Assembly: GCF_000372745.1 (NCBI RefSeq)
Contig: NZ_KB889675.1
Coordinates: 80,388-144,387 of the forward strand
Direction of reading: 5' to 3'
DNA: 64,000 nucleotides
Source of the DNA: Embleya scabrispora DSM 41855
GTDB taxonomy: Bacteria > Actinomycetota > Actinomycetes > Streptomycetales > Streptomycetaceae
Of the stretch, positions 44,982 through 54,289 are shown one piece after another (the stretch's first letter is position 1; each line of letters begins with the position of its first letter). The translations under genes and the position numbers were made by a program. A model generated the notes under the pieces. That model searched no databases and had not been told where the DNA came from. It saw only the letters and a program-made list of their open reading frames with translations.

Positions 44982-46781
44982 GTGGACGCGGATAACGAGG
45001 GACGCCTGATCGGCGGGCGCTACCTGCTCGCCGACCGACTCGGGCGAGGCGGCATGGGTGCGGTCTGGCGGGCACGGGACCAAGTCCTGGGCCGCGAGGT
45101 CGCGGTGAAGGAAATGCTGCCGCAGCCGGGGGCGGACGACGCCGAGCGGGCCCGGCTGCGCGAGCGCGCCGCCCGCGAGGCCCGCGCCGCCGCCCGGCTG
45201 AGCCATCCCTCGGTGGTCCGCGTCTACGACGTGGTCGAGGAGGACGATCGGCCGTGGATCGTCATGGAGTTGGTCCCCTCGCGCTCGCTGGCCGAGGTGA
45301 TTCGCGGGGACGGCCCGATGGCCGCCGATCGGGTCGCCGAGATCGGCCTGACCATGATCGACGCGCTGCGCACCGCGCATGCGGCCGGCATCCTGCACCG
45401 CGACGTCAAACCCGGCAACGTACTGATCACGCTGGACGACCGGGCCGTGCTCAGCGACTTCGGCATCGCGGTGGTCGAGGGCGACTCGTCGGTCACCCAG
45501 TCGGGCGTGGTGCTCGGCGCGCCGGCGTACATCCCGCCGGAACGGGCCAAGGGCCTGAATCCGACCGCCGCTTCGGACCTGTGGTCGCTCGGCGCGACGC
45601 TGTACGCGGCGGTCGAGGGCAAGGCCCCGTTCGAGCGCTCGACACCGCTGGCCACGCTGACCGCGATCGTCAGTGAGGACCCGACGCCGGCCAAGCACGC
45701 GGGCGCGCTCGACCCGGTGCTGCGCGCTCTGTTGGCTCGGGACCCGCAGGAGCGGCCGGACGCGGCGGAGGCCGAGGCCATGCTGCGCGACGCGCTGCGC
45801 GAGATCCGGGAGGAGAACGCGGCCACCCGGGCAGTGCCGATTCCGCCGGTGCCGCTGCTGCCCCGGCCCGCGCCCGAGGCGGAGTCCATACCCGCGGCGG
45901 TACCCGCGGTGCGCGCCGACGAACCGGATCCCGACGAAATACCCCGGACCGCCGTGGAGATGGCATCGCCCCTCGTCCCGCCGCCCGGGAAACCCGCCGA
46001 ACCGGTTCGGGAGGACCGCCCGGCACGCACGTTCCCGTGGCTGCCGCTGCCCGCCGCGATCGCGGCCCTGGTGGTCTTCGGCGTCGTGGTCGGCCTGATC
46101 CTCTTCCTGATCGCCCCCGAGGACGACAAGAAGCCCACGGCGAAGCACACCGGCAGCGCCGACTCGCCCGCTGCACAGGCCACTTCCTCGGCCTCGCCGA
46201 GCGCCGCCGCGACCGCCCCGGCGGAGGGCCAACCCACCCAGCCGCCGCCGAGCACGGACCCGCCGAAGAGCAGCCCGAGCGACCCGCCCGCGCAGACCAC
46301 GCCGCAGACCCAACCGCCTCCCGCGGCCGACTCGAACGGCCTCCCGGCGGGCTGGACTTCGTACACGGGTGGCACCTCCGGCTACCGGATCGGCCTGCCT
46401 CCGGGCTGGACCAGGCTCAAGACCGTGGACTCGCAGGAGTTCTTCGCCAACGCCGAGGGCACACTCAAGCTCAACGTGGACACCGTCCCCAGTTCACCGA
46501 CCGACCCGGTCGAGGACTGGAAGGAGCTGGAACCTCAAGTGCGTGGCAATTTCCCGAACTACCGCAAGCTGAGCATCGAGAAGGCCACCTACCGCGACTA
46601 CCCCGCCGCCGCATGGCACTTCACCTACGGCAGCAGCACCCGACATCACGTGCTCAACCTCGGCTTCACGGTCCCCTCCGGGCGGGGCTACTCGCTGTAC
46701 CTGGACACCCCCGAGGCGGTCTGGGACGACCCGGCCACACAGGAGTTGTTGGCCGGCTTCAAGTCGAGCTTCCAGCCCTGA
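44982..46781 (+). CDS. Transmembrane Ser/Thr protein kinase (non-PASTA)
   Basis: 599 residues from GTG. Kinase domain about 10-275: GRGGMGAVWRARD, Lys43 in VAVKEM, HRDVKPGN with Asp141, DFG at 159-161, GAPAYIPPERAKG. A Pro-rich linker leads to a membrane helix at about 351-378 (LPAAIAALVVFGVVVGLILF). The outside part has a Ser/Thr/Pro/Gln stretch and a C-terminal globular region of about 140 residues (YRIGLPPGWTRLKTVDSQEF). That region differs from PASTA and may be a ligand sensor. The fold-level identity of the sensor is unknown. Confidence 0.93.
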   Translation: MDADNEGRLIGGRYLLADRLGRGGMGAVWRARDQVLGREVAVKEMLPQPGADDAERARLRERAAREARAAARLSHPSVVRVYDVVEEDDRPWIVMELVPSRSLAEVIRGDGPMAADRVAEIGLTMIDALRTAHAAGILHRDVKPGNVLITLDDRAVLSDFGIAVVEGDSSVTQSGVVLGAPAYIPPERAKGLNPTAASDLWSLGATLYAAVEGKAPFERSTPLATLTAIVSEDPTPAKHAGALDPVLRALLARDPQERPDAAEAEAMLRDALREIREENAATRAVPIPPVPLLPRPAPEAESIPAAVPAVRADEPDPDEIPRTAVEMASPLVPPPGKPAEPVREDRPARTFPWLPLPAAIAALVVFGVVVGLILFLIAPEDDKKPTAKHTGSADSPAAQATSSASPSAAATAPAEGQPTQPPPSTDPPKSSPSDPPAQTTPQTQPPPAADSNGLPAGWTSYTGGTSGYRIGLPPGWTRLKTVDSQEFFANAEGTLKLNVDTVPSSPTDPVEDWKELEPQVRGNFPNYRKLSIEKATYRDYPAAAWHFTYGSSTRHHVLNLGFTVPSGRGYSLYLDTPEAVWDDPATQELLAGFKSSFQP

Positions 46782-46850
46782 CGGGACGAACCGCTCGACC
46801 CACCCGACCCGTTCGACCCCGACCGACCGGATCGAGCTGCTCGACCACCG

Positions 46851-47561
46851 TCAGGTGGTGGGCACCCGCAGGGTGGCCAGCACCGGGCGGTGGTCGGAGG
46901 CAGCGGTGTAGTCGGCGTCCGTGACGTCGTCGGGCACACCGCATCCGAGCACCTCGATGCCCTCGGACGCGAACACGCCGTCCAGGCGTCGACCGGGATC
47001 CCGGCGCGGCGAGGTGAACTCCGAGCCCCAGGGCGCGATCGCGTAACCGTCCTGCATCTCCCCGGCCAGCAGGTCCCAGGCGGGACGCCCGGCCGACTCG
47101 TTGAAGTCCCCTGCCAGCACCCGGTGTTCGACGCCGAGCCCGGCCAACCGGCGCAGCACCAGCTCGGCCTGCGTCAACCGCTCGGCGGCGTCCAGGCCCA
47201 GTTGGGTGCCCGCCACCGCGAACTCGGCGCCGCCGACCTCGACCACGGCGGCCGCCATGCCGCGTTGGTGCAGCCCGGGCGTACGCGGCAACAGCACGTC
47301 CTGTGCCCGGCGCACCCGCACCCGCAGGCCGCCCAGCAGCAGCGGGCCGGACGCGGTGCCCCCACCGGTGACCACCACCAGGCCGCACTCGCGCGCGAAC
47401 CGGGCCACCGCGTGCCGCCAACGCAGGAACCGCGGCGCCTCCTGGACGCAGAGCAGATCGGGCTCGCAGTGTCGGACGATACGGACCAGGGCTTCCCGAT
47501 CGTCGCGCAACGAACGCACGTTGTACGACATGACCCGGATCTCACCGGTACCGACGGTCAC
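46851..47561 (-). CDS. Endonuclease/exonuclease/phosphatase family protein
   Basis: 236 residues from GTG at 47561, with AAGGGGG upstream (the open frame begins at 47603). Metal-dependent EEP fold: VMSYNVRSLRDD (Asn), LLCVQEAPRF (Glu), RVLAGDFNESAGRPAW (Asp, Asn), and C-terminal ASDHRPVLATL (Asp-His). These residues suit a phosphodiesterase or nuclease; the substrate could be DNA, phospholipid or a phosphoinositide. No signal peptide. Converges on the kinase gene. Confidence 0.9.
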   Translation of the reverse strand: MTVGTGEIRVMSYNVRSLRDDREALVRIVRHCEPDLLCVQEAPRFLRWRHAVARFARECGLVVVTGGGTASGPLLLGGLRVRVRRAQDVLLPRTPGLHQRGMAAAVVEVGGAEFAVAGTQLGLDAAERLTQAELVLRRLAGLGVEHRVLAGDFNESAGRPAWDLLAGEMQDGYAIAPWGSEFTSPRRDPGRRLDGVFASEGIEVLGCGVPDDVTDADYTAASDHRPVLATLRVPTT

Positions 47562-47669
47562 TGGAGCCCCCTTGCCCGGTTCGGGCCGGCGGGCCCCAAC
47601 CATGATCGACCAGTTGTGGACCCACCCGGTGCACGGGCGGTGGTTGTCCGCGTGGAGTCGCGGTACGGA

Positions 47670-48608
47670 TCAGTGGCGGGCCAGGTCCGCCGCGCCGACC
47701 AGTCCCGCGTCGCTGCCCAGGGTGGCCACCACGACCTCGGCACCGAGCCGATGACCCCGGCGCAGCACACTGCGGTAGGTCTCCAGGGCGGGGACCAGCA
47801 GCAGGTCGCCCGCGTCCGAGACGCCGCCGCCGATCACGAACGCGGCGGGATCCAGCACGGCCGACAGGTCGGCCAGTCCCTGGCCGAGCCACGTGCCGAG
47901 TTCACGGAAGGCGGCGAGCGCGACCGGGTCGCCGAGCAGCGCGGCCTGGGTGACGTGCGGGCCCTGGATACCGGCGGGCGTGCCGTTGCCGAGTGCGAGC
48001 AGCTTCTCCGCCGCCTCGGGCATCCCGGCCGCGCGGTCGCGGGCGTAGCGGGTCAGCGCGCTGCCGCTGGCGTACTGCTCCCAGCAGCCGTAGTTGCCGC
48101 ACGGGCAGGCGATGCCGTTCGGGACCACCCGCATGTGGCCGGGCTCACCCGCTATCCCGCCGCCGCCCCGGTACAGCTCGCCGCCGAACACGATCGCGCC
48201 GCCGATGCCGGTGCCGACGGTCACGCACATCACGTTCGTGTGGCCCGCGGCGGCGCCGAAGCGGACCTCGCCCCAGGCGGCGGCGTTGGCGTCGTTCTCC
48301 ACCACGACCGGGAGGCCGATCAGCGCCTCCATCCGGTCACGCAGCGGTTCCCCCACCCACGCACCGACGTTGGCCGAGAACAGCACGGTCGACCGGTCCG
48401 CGCCGATGAACCCCGCCGCACCGAGCCCGACCGCCTCCACGACGTGGTTCTGCCGCAGGGTGTCGACCGCCTCGGCGATCACCTGCGCGGTGCCATCGGC
48501 GTCCTTGGGGGTGGCGATCTTGAGCCGATCGAGGATCACCCCGTCGGCGTCGACCACGCCCGCGAGGATTTTGGTGCCACCGATGTCGACACCGATCGTG
48601 AGTCCCAT
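47670..48608 (-). CDS. glk: ROK-family glucokinase
   Basis: Phosphorylates glucose with ATP. 312 residues from ATG at 48608. GVDIGGTKILAGVVDADG (phosphate loop), VVENDANAAAWGEVRFGA (catalytic Asp), VTVGTGIGGAIVFGGELYRG, EPGHMRV and the zinc-binding GIACPCGNYGCWEQYASG (three Cys plus His) are the ROK hallmarks. In Streptomyces the homologue also governs glucose repression, so this gene may be regulatory as well as metabolic. Monocistronic-looking. Confidence 0.93.
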   Translation of the reverse strand: MGLTIGVDIGGTKILAGVVDADGVILDRLKIATPKDADGTAQVIAEAVDTLRQNHVVEAVGLGAAGFIGADRSTVLFSANVGAWVGEPLRDRMEALIGLPVVVENDANAAAWGEVRFGAAAGHTNVMCVTVGTGIGGAIVFGGELYRGGGGIAGEPGHMRVVPNGIACPCGNYGCWEQYASGSALTRYARDRAAGMPEAAEKLLALGNGTPAGIQGPHVTQAALLGDPVALAAFRELGTWLGQGLADLSAVLDPAAFVIGGGVSDAGDLLLVPALETYRSVLRRGHRLGAEVVVATLGSDAGLVGAADLARH

Positions 48609-48752
48609 GTCGTCCCAAGCTCGTTCGCGTGCATTGCCCGCAACGGATCGTACTGGTCCCTTCCCCGGGTCCACCCCACCCGTACGCCCGCAGGTCACCG
48701 CGGGGATGCCCGCGCGCGTGGGCGGGCGGCGGCGCGAAGGTGCGCGGTCCGG

Positions 48753-49199
48753 CTATTCGTCGTCGAGCCGAATCCGCTCGGTCTCCGCCGGCTTCGCGGC
48801 CCACCGGCGCTCCCGATCACCCACGAAGGCCCGGTACGCGGACGCCAACTCGGCCCCGGCCGCGGCCAGGTGCGCGGCCACCTCGGGATGCCTGCGCACG
48901 ACCTGCTCACGCACCGCGCCGGCCTGCTCCACGAGCGTCTCGGCCAACCTGCGTGCCTCCTCGGCCAACCGCGCGGCGGGCGCCTCGTCCCCCTTGTCGG
49001 CCCCACTCAACGATTCGGCCAATTTGTGGGCCTCCTCCCCGAGCCGCGCCCAGGGATCGACCCGCTCGGCGTCATCACGCTCGGTGTGCCCCCGGTCGTC
49101 GGTCGCACCGGGCGTGGGCACCTCGTCCGTGCTGTCCGCCCACGCGCCCGCGCCGTCCTCGGCCGCGCCCTTACCCGTCACCCGCTCATCAGGATCCAT
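48753..49199 (-). CDS. DUF5304-type acidic helical protein
   Basis: 148 residues from ATG at 49199. The first half is acidic and disordered (DPDERVTGKGAAEDGAG). The second is helical and amphipathic: DPWARLGEEAHKLAESL, ARLAEEARRLAETLVEQAGA and HPEVAAHLAAAGAELASAYR. It ends in KPAETERIRLDDE. Streptomycetes carry a similar protein beside glucokinase, known as DUF5304; its function is unknown. No membrane segment. Confidence 0.75.
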   Translation of the reverse strand: MDPDERVTGKGAAEDGAGAWADSTDEVPTPGATDDRGHTERDDAERVDPWARLGEEAHKLAESLSGADKGDEAPAARLAEEARRLAETLVEQAGAVREQVVRRHPEVAAHLAAAGAELASAYRAFVGDRERRWAAKPAETERIRLDDE

Positions 49200-49342
49200 C
49201 CGACGCATTCTCCGCGCTCTCGCACCCCAACGCGAACAAGCCTCCCGCGAACGGTCCGAAGCGGGCAGCGGAACCACCTCCCCGGCGGACCCACCCGCCG
49301 TCGCGGGCACGAAATCGGGCCTCGCGACAGCGACTCGCTCCC

Positions 49343-50644
49343 CTATACGGAGGTCTCCGCCGGCCGCCGTGCGGCACCGACCGTCGTGGTCCGATCCGGC
49401 GCCTCGCCCACGGCCGCCTCCTCGACGGCCCGACTCGCCCGCCACAACCGCCGACCCGACACCACCGTCGCGGTCACCAGCAGCGCGTTGCGCAGCCCGA
49501 GCGCCAACACCGCCTGGACCTGCGAGTCCAGCAACTCGCCGAACCAGATCGGGAACTCGAGCAGGGTCAGCGGCATCGCGCAGAGCAGCAGCACGGCCAC
49601 CGGACGCTGGGTGGTGTCGCGACGCGTCAGGCACACCGCCGCCAGACCGATCAGCCACACCAGGTATTGCGGGCTGATCACCCGGCTGGTCACCACGAAG
49701 ATCAGCAACGCGCACAGCGCCGCGTCACACGCCGTCGCGCCGGTGAACCGGCGGGTGCGCACCCGCCACAGCAGCAGCCAGCCGAAGCCGAGCACGCTGG
49801 CGATCAGGCTGAGCCGGCCGACCGCCGACACGTACGGGCCGTGGAACTCCAGCGAGCCGTAGCTCTCCTGCACCCGGCCGCTCCAGCCGAACCGGGTCGC
49901 CAGGTGGAAGGGCAGCGCGAACACCGACTCGACCTCGATGCCGCGTTCGCTCTGGTAGCCCAGGAACGCGAAGGCGCCGGGCAGCACGGCGGCGAACCCC
50001 AGCACCACGACCGCGCCGCCGAGCAGCGTCCACCCGTACACCCGGGCCGTCCGGCCGCGCCCGCGCAGCCCGACGAAGATCAGCACCGGCCACACCTTGA
50101 TCGCCGCCGCCACACCCGCGAGCAGGCCCGCGAGCCGGTCGCGGTCGGTACGCCGGCCGCCGGCCAGCAGCAGCGCGGCCACCGTCGGCGCCGTCACCGC
50201 GAGGTCGTAGCGGGCCAGGATCATCGGCCCCAGCAGCGGCACCGCCACCACCCACAGCGCCGCGCCGTACGGCGAGGTGCCGCGCGGGATCGTCCGGGCC
50301 AGCAGCCACAACACCAGCGCGTCCGCGACGATCATCACCAGGTAGACCGACGTCGCGTAGTCGAACGGCAACAACCCGGGCAGGAGCAACACGCCCGCCG
50401 CGCCCGGCGGATACTGCCAGCGCACGTCGTCCACCGGGAAGGTCCCCGAGCGCAGCATGTCGAACCACTCGCGGTAGATGAACCGCGCGTCGCCCGTCAC
50501 GAACGGCCACGGATTCGGCAGCACCTCGGTGACCATCAGCAACAACAGCAGCCGGGTCGCCGCCCAGCCGAGCACGATGGTCCACAGGGCACTCGACGGG
50601 GTCCGAAACGGGTTCCGGATGCGGTGCGACTGGGGAGGGCTCAC
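49343..50644 (-). CDS. GT87-family (DUF2029) membrane mannosyltransferase-like protein
   Basis: 433 residues if GTG at 50644 is the start (the frame is open to 50800). About ten membrane helices. The first external loop holds FVTGDARFIYREWFDMLRSG with an acidic pair and DVRWQYPPGAAGVLLLP, typical of GT-C glycosyltransferases using polyprenyl-phosphate sugars. It is divergent from pimB, 90 bases apart. Mycobacteria also keep polyprenyl-phosphomannose-dependent transferases in this neighbourhood, so a lipomannan-type product is plausible. The C-terminal 40 residues are cytosolic and Ala/Arg rich. Confidence 0.86.
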   Translation of the reverse strand: MSPPQSHRIRNPFRTPSSALWTIVLGWAATRLLLLLMVTEVLPNPWPFVTGDARFIYREWFDMLRSGTFPVDDVRWQYPPGAAGVLLLPGLLPFDYATSVYLVMIVADALVLWLLARTIPRGTSPYGAALWVVAVPLLGPMILARYDLAVTAPTVAALLLAGGRRTDRDRLAGLLAGVAAAIKVWPVLIFVGLRGRGRTARVYGWTLLGGAVVVLGFAAVLPGAFAFLGYQSERGIEVESVFALPFHLATRFGWSGRVQESYGSLEFHGPYVSAVGRLSLIASVLGFGWLLLWRVRTRRFTGATACDAALCALLIFVVTSRVISPQYLVWLIGLAAVCLTRRDTTQRPVAVLLLCAMPLTLLEFPIWFGELLDSQVQAVLALGLRNALLVTATVVSGRRLWRASRAVEEAAVGEAPDRTTTVGAARRPAETSV

Positions 50645-50734
50645 CGACGGATCGTACCGAGGCCGGCACCGGCGGCCGGGCGCGTCACCGGCGCGGCCGG
50701 GTCCGCGCCTCGCGGTCTGGGATCCTCGATCGTG

Positions 50735-51880
50735 ATGAAGACCTTGATCGTCACCAACGACTTCCCACCGCGTCCCGGCGGCATCCAGTCCTTCGTGCAC
50801 TCCATGGCCCTACGGCTGCCGGCCGACGGCGTCGTGGTCTACACGTCGTCGTGGAAGGACCGGGCGGAGATGGCCGCGTTCGACGCGGAGCAGCCCTTCC
50901 CGGTGGTGCGCGACCGCACTCCGATGCTCGTGCCCACGCCCGGCGCGGTACGCCGGGCCCGCGAGATCGCCCGTGCCGAGGGCTGCGACACCGCGTGGTT
51001 CGGCGCGGCGGCACCACTGGGCCTGATGGCGCCCCGGCTGCGCGCGGTCGGCGTCGAGCGGCTGGTGGCCACCACACACGGGCACGAGGCGGGCTGGGCG
51101 GTGTTGCCGGGGGCGCGGCGGTTGTTGCGGCGGATCGGCGAGGGGGTGGACACCGTCACCTACCTGGGCGAGTACACCCGGGGGAGGATCGCACCCGCGC
51201 TCACTCCGGCCGCCGCCGCCCGGATGGTGCGACTGCCGCCCGGCGTCGACGAGCAGGTGTTCCGCCCGGATGTGGGCGGGGTCGAGGTGCGCGCCCGGCA
51301 CGGGCTGAGCGATCGGCCGGTGGTGGTGTGCGTGTCACGCCTGGTCCCGCGCAAGGGCCAGGACGTACTGATCCACGCGCTGCCCCGGATCCGGCGCAGG
51401 GTGCCGGACGCGGCGCTGCTGATCGTCGGCGCGGGACCGTACCGGGACCGGCTGGAGGCGATGGTGGACCGGGTCGGCGTGCGCGATTCGGTGGTGTTCA
51501 CCGGCGCGGTGCCCTGGGCCGAACTGCCCGCGCACCACGAGGCCGGCGACGTGTTCGCGATGCCGTGCCGGACCCGGCGCAAGGGGCTGGACGTGGAGGG
51601 CCTGGGCATCGTCTACCTGGAGGCGTCCGCGGTGGGCCGGCCCGTGGTGGCGGGCGACTCGGGCGGGGCGCCGGACGCGGTCCTGGACGGGGAGACCGGA
51701 TACGTGGTGAACGGTCGCTCGCCGGCCGCCGTCGCGGACAAGGTGGCGGGTCTGTTGGCCGACCCGGCGCAGGCTGCCCGGATGGGCGCGGCGGGGCGGC
51801 GCTGGGTGGAGCGCGAGTGGCGCTGGGATCTGCTGTCGGGGCGGCTGCGCGGGCTGCTGGATCCGAAGTCGGCGGGCTGA
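50735..51880 (+). CDS. pimB: PimB-type alpha-mannosyltransferase (GT4)
   Basis: 381 residues. Adds the second mannose during phosphatidylinositol mannoside synthesis in mycobacteria and corynebacteria. Landmarks are LIVTNDFPPRPGGIQSFVHS (acceptor-loop start), VATTHGHEAGWAVLPGAR, VVVCVSRLVPRKGQDVLI (nucleotide-sugar domain, Arg-Lys), MPCRTRRKGLDVEGLGIVYL (EX7E-type region) and EASAVGRPVVAGDSGGAPD. Its placement facing fadD15 matches the Rv2187/Rv2188c pair. Confidence in the exact acceptor is lower than in the family. A GTG one codon earlier is an alternative start. Confidence 0.9.
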   Translation: MKTLIVTNDFPPRPGGIQSFVHSMALRLPADGVVVYTSSWKDRAEMAAFDAEQPFPVVRDRTPMLVPTPGAVRRAREIARAEGCDTAWFGAAAPLGLMAPRLRAVGVERLVATTHGHEAGWAVLPGARRLLRRIGEGVDTVTYLGEYTRGRIAPALTPAAAARMVRLPPGVDEQVFRPDVGGVEVRARHGLSDRPVVVCVSRLVPRKGQDVLIHALPRIRRRVPDAALLIVGAGPYRDRLEAMVDRVGVRDSVVFTGAVPWAELPAHHEAGDVFAMPCRTRRKGLDVEGLGIVYLEASAVGRPVVAGDSGGAPDAVLDGETGYVVNGRSPAAVADKVAGLLADPAQAARMGAAGRRWVEREWRWDLLSGRLRGLLDPKSAG

Positions 51881-51883
51881 CGC

Positions 51884-51941
51884 ACCACGTGCCGAAGGCG
51901 GCCGACCCGGGGTTTCCCGGGCCGGCCGCCTTCGGTGTGGT
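51884..51941. terminator. Bidirectional hairpin between pimB and fadD15
   Basis: Arms starting CCGAAGGCGGCC (51892-51903) and ending GGCCGCCTTCGG (51924-51935) pair with further CCCGG/CCGGG and CACCAC/GTGGTG extension. It lies directly after the pimB stop between convergent genes. No U-tract. Confidence 0.85.
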
Positions 51942-51995
51942 GCGCGCCCCGCCCACGACGCCGCTCGGGCTCGGCCCTCGTGCGCGGCTCGGGAC

Positions 51996-53801
51996 TCAGC
52001 CCTCGTAGATCTTCTCGATGTCCTGCTCGAAGTCCCGCAGCACCAGGTTGCGCTTGAGCTTGAGGGACGGCGTCACGTGGCCGCTCTCCTCGGTGAAGTT
52101 GATGGTCAGCACGCGGAACCTGCGCACGCCCTCGGCCCGCGAGACGGCCTTGTTGCCCTCGTCGATCGCGTCCTGGACGGTGGCCAGCAGGTCCGGGTCC
52201 TCGGCGAGGTCGGCGACCGTCGCGTCGGCGGGCTTGCCGTGCTGCTCCTTCCAGATCGGGAACGCCTCCGGGTCGATGGTGATCAGTGCGCCGACGAACG
52301 GACGGCGATCGCCGACCACCATGCACTCGCTGATCAGCGGGTGGGCCCGGATGCGGTCCTCGATCACGGCCGGTGCGATGTTCTTGCCGCCCGCGGTGAC
52401 CAGGATCTCCTTCTTGCGGCCGGTCACGGTCAGGAAGCCGTCGTCGTCCAGCACACCGATGTCGCCGGTACGGAACCAGCCGTCCTCGAACGCGTCGGCG
52501 GTGGCCGCGTCGTTCTTCCAGTAGCCGGTGAACACGTTCGGGCCCTTGGCCAGGATCTCGCCGTCCTCGGCGATCCGCACCGCCGAGCCGGGAACCGGTC
52601 GACCGACCGTGCCGATCCGGATCCCGACCGCGGGGTTGACCGTGTGCGCGGCGCAGGTCTCGGTCAGGCCGTAGCCCTCCAGGACGGTGAAGCCGACGCC
52701 GCGGAAGAAGTGTCCGAGCCGGGTGCCCAGCGGCGCACCACCGGAGATCGCGTGGGTGGCCCGGCCGCCCAGCGCCGCGCGCAGCTTGCCGTAGACCAGC
52801 TTGTCGAACACCTTGTGCTTGAGCTTGAGGCCCAGGCTGATGCTCGCAGCGTCCATGCCCTCGCTGTAGGCGATCGCCGTCTCGGCGGCCATGTCGAAGA
52901 TCCTGCCCTTGCCGTCGGCCTGCGCCTTGGCCGAGGCCGCGTTGTAGACCTTCTCGAACACGCGGGGCACCGCGAGCACGAAGGTCGGCTGGAAGGACGC
53001 GAGTTCCTTGGTCAGGTCCTTGACGTCGGGACAGTGCCCGATGCGTACGCGCGCCATGATGCAGCCGATCTCCAGGATCCGGCCGAGCACGTGCGCCAGT
53101 GGCAGGAACAGCAGGCAGCTCGACTTCTCCGGGACGAACAGCTGGGTCAGCAACGCGACCACGTTGCCCAGTTCGGCCTGGAAGTTGCCGTGCGTCAGGA
53201 CGCAGCCCTTGGGCCGCCCGGTGGTCCCGGAGGTGTAGATGATCGTCGCCACCGAGTCGGCGCGCAGGGTCGCGCTGCGCTCCTCGACCACGGCGTCGGC
53301 CACATCGCGCCCGGCGGCGGTGAGCGCGGCCACCGCGGTCTCGCCGGCGCCCTCGTCGATCCGCCACACGTGCTTGAGCTCGGGCAGCCGCTCCCGGGCC
53401 CGCTCGACCGCGCCCTCGTGCGCCGCGTTCTCCACGATCACCGCACGCGCGCCCGAGTCGGACAGGATCCACTCGAGCTGCTCGGCCGAGGAGGTCTCGT
53501 ACACCGGCACCGAGATCGCGCCGGCGCACCAGATGGCGAAGTCGATCAGTGTCCACTCGTAACGCGTGCGCGACATCAGGCCGATCCGGTCGCCGGGCTC
53601 GATGCCCGACGCGATCAGGCCCTTGGCGACCTCGTACACCTCGGCCAGGAATCGGGTCGAGGTCACGTCGGTCCAGCGTCCGCCCACCTTGCGGGCGAGC
53701 GCCGGGGCATCCGGTGCCTCCGCGGCGTTGCGCTTGATGAGGTCGGTCAGGTTGCCCTCGGCGGGAACCTCGGCCAGGGCCGGGACGCTGCACTCGCGCA
53801 C
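51996..53801 (-). CDS. Long-chain fatty-acid CoA ligase (FadD15-like)
   Basis: 601 residues from GTG at 53801, with AGGAG 5 bases upstream; the frame is open to 54239 but that part is leader. Adenylating enzyme motifs: IIYTSGTTGRPKGCVLTHGN (P-loop), LPLAHVLGRILE, VLEGYGLTETCAAHTVNP, GWFRTGDIGVLDDDGFLTVT and RKKEILVTAGGKNIAP. Closest pattern is the bacterial long-chain acyl-CoA synthetase group typified by mycobacterial FadD15. It likely supplies acyl-CoA for lipid synthesis or breakdown. A candidate TetR-type operator lies in its long leader region. Confidence 0.94.
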   Translation of the reverse strand: MRECSVPALAEVPAEGNLTDLIKRNAAEAPDAPALARKVGGRWTDVTSTRFLAEVYEVAKGLIASGIEPGDRIGLMSRTRYEWTLIDFAIWCAGAISVPVYETSSAEQLEWILSDSGARAVIVENAAHEGAVERARERLPELKHVWRIDEGAGETAVAALTAAGRDVADAVVEERSATLRADSVATIIYTSGTTGRPKGCVLTHGNFQAELGNVVALLTQLFVPEKSSCLLFLPLAHVLGRILEIGCIMARVRIGHCPDVKDLTKELASFQPTFVLAVPRVFEKVYNAASAKAQADGKGRIFDMAAETAIAYSEGMDAASISLGLKLKHKVFDKLVYGKLRAALGGRATHAISGGAPLGTRLGHFFRGVGFTVLEGYGLTETCAAHTVNPAVGIRIGTVGRPVPGSAVRIAEDGEILAKGPNVFTGYWKNDAATADAFEDGWFRTGDIGVLDDDGFLTVTGRKKEILVTAGGKNIAPAVIEDRIRAHPLISECMVVGDRRPFVGALITIDPEAFPIWKEQHGKPADATVADLAEDPDLLATVQDAIDEGNKAVSRAEGVRRFRVLTINFTEESGHVTPSLKLKRNLVLRDFEQDIEKIYEG

Positions 53802-54289
53802 TGATGCTCCTCGTTGCGGTCTCGGCGCCGGGGTTCGGCGCTGCCGTTTGCCGTTGTCTGTGTCGATCCGTGTCGCCGGCGTGTCGTGCTCGCCCGCCGG
53901 TCTCACGGGTCTGTTCTTCGGCTCTTCTGCGGTCCGGTACTTCGGCCTGTGTCCTGGCCCCGCTGTCTTGCGTCCGTGTCGTGGGTCTGTGTCTTCGGTG
54001 GCTCTCGTCGGGCGGCTCGTCGGTGGTCTTGTCGAGTCGTCGACGGGGGCAGACGTTACTGGCAAGTAGGTCCGGGGGACAGAGGTCACGAGGATCCTGT
54101 GCCCGGTCTCACGCCACGGACAAGCCCACGGCCGGATCGACGCGGATCCCGTCCGCAGACCGACGGCCCATCCGTCCCGATTCGGTGGTGCATGTCGAGA
54201 GTATCGATTCGTCGCGAGGGACGGGTGTGACGGAGGCAACCCCGACGCGCCGTCGGTTTCGGTTCCGGGCCGTCAGTACAGTGACGGAC
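53802..54289 (-). promoter_or_regulatory. Long uridine-poor leader and control region of fadD15
   Basis: In the minus-strand sense, about 240 bases before the ribosome site contain only a handful of T residues and are rich in A, C and G (repeats of ACCGACGA and GACAC). Such sequence would be a largely unstructured 5' leader. Upstream of it, TACTGGCAAGTA at 54057-54068 is a small palindrome. The rest, to 54289, holds the promoter of the divergent phosphoesterase (TACAGT at about 54276, near-leaderless). Confidence 0.5.
54057..54068. promoter_or_regulatory. Candidate operator TACT-N4-AGTA
   Basis: TACT and AGTA form a perfect inverted repeat around four bases. Similar short palindromes are bound by TetR-family regulators of fatty-acid genes in actinobacteria. 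The assignment is by resemblance and position only. Confidence 0.4.

Noticed and set aside
48629-51880. 1083-codon plus-strand frame ending in the glycosyltransferase
   Set aside because: Only the last 381 codons (PimB) have family similarity and proper codon bias; the rest is antisense to the GT87, DUF5304 and glucokinase genes.
51996-54239. N-terminal extension of the acyl-CoA ligase by 146 residues
   Set aside because: Low complexity, no ribosome site, and a good AGGAG-GTG start exists at 53801 where family similarity begins.
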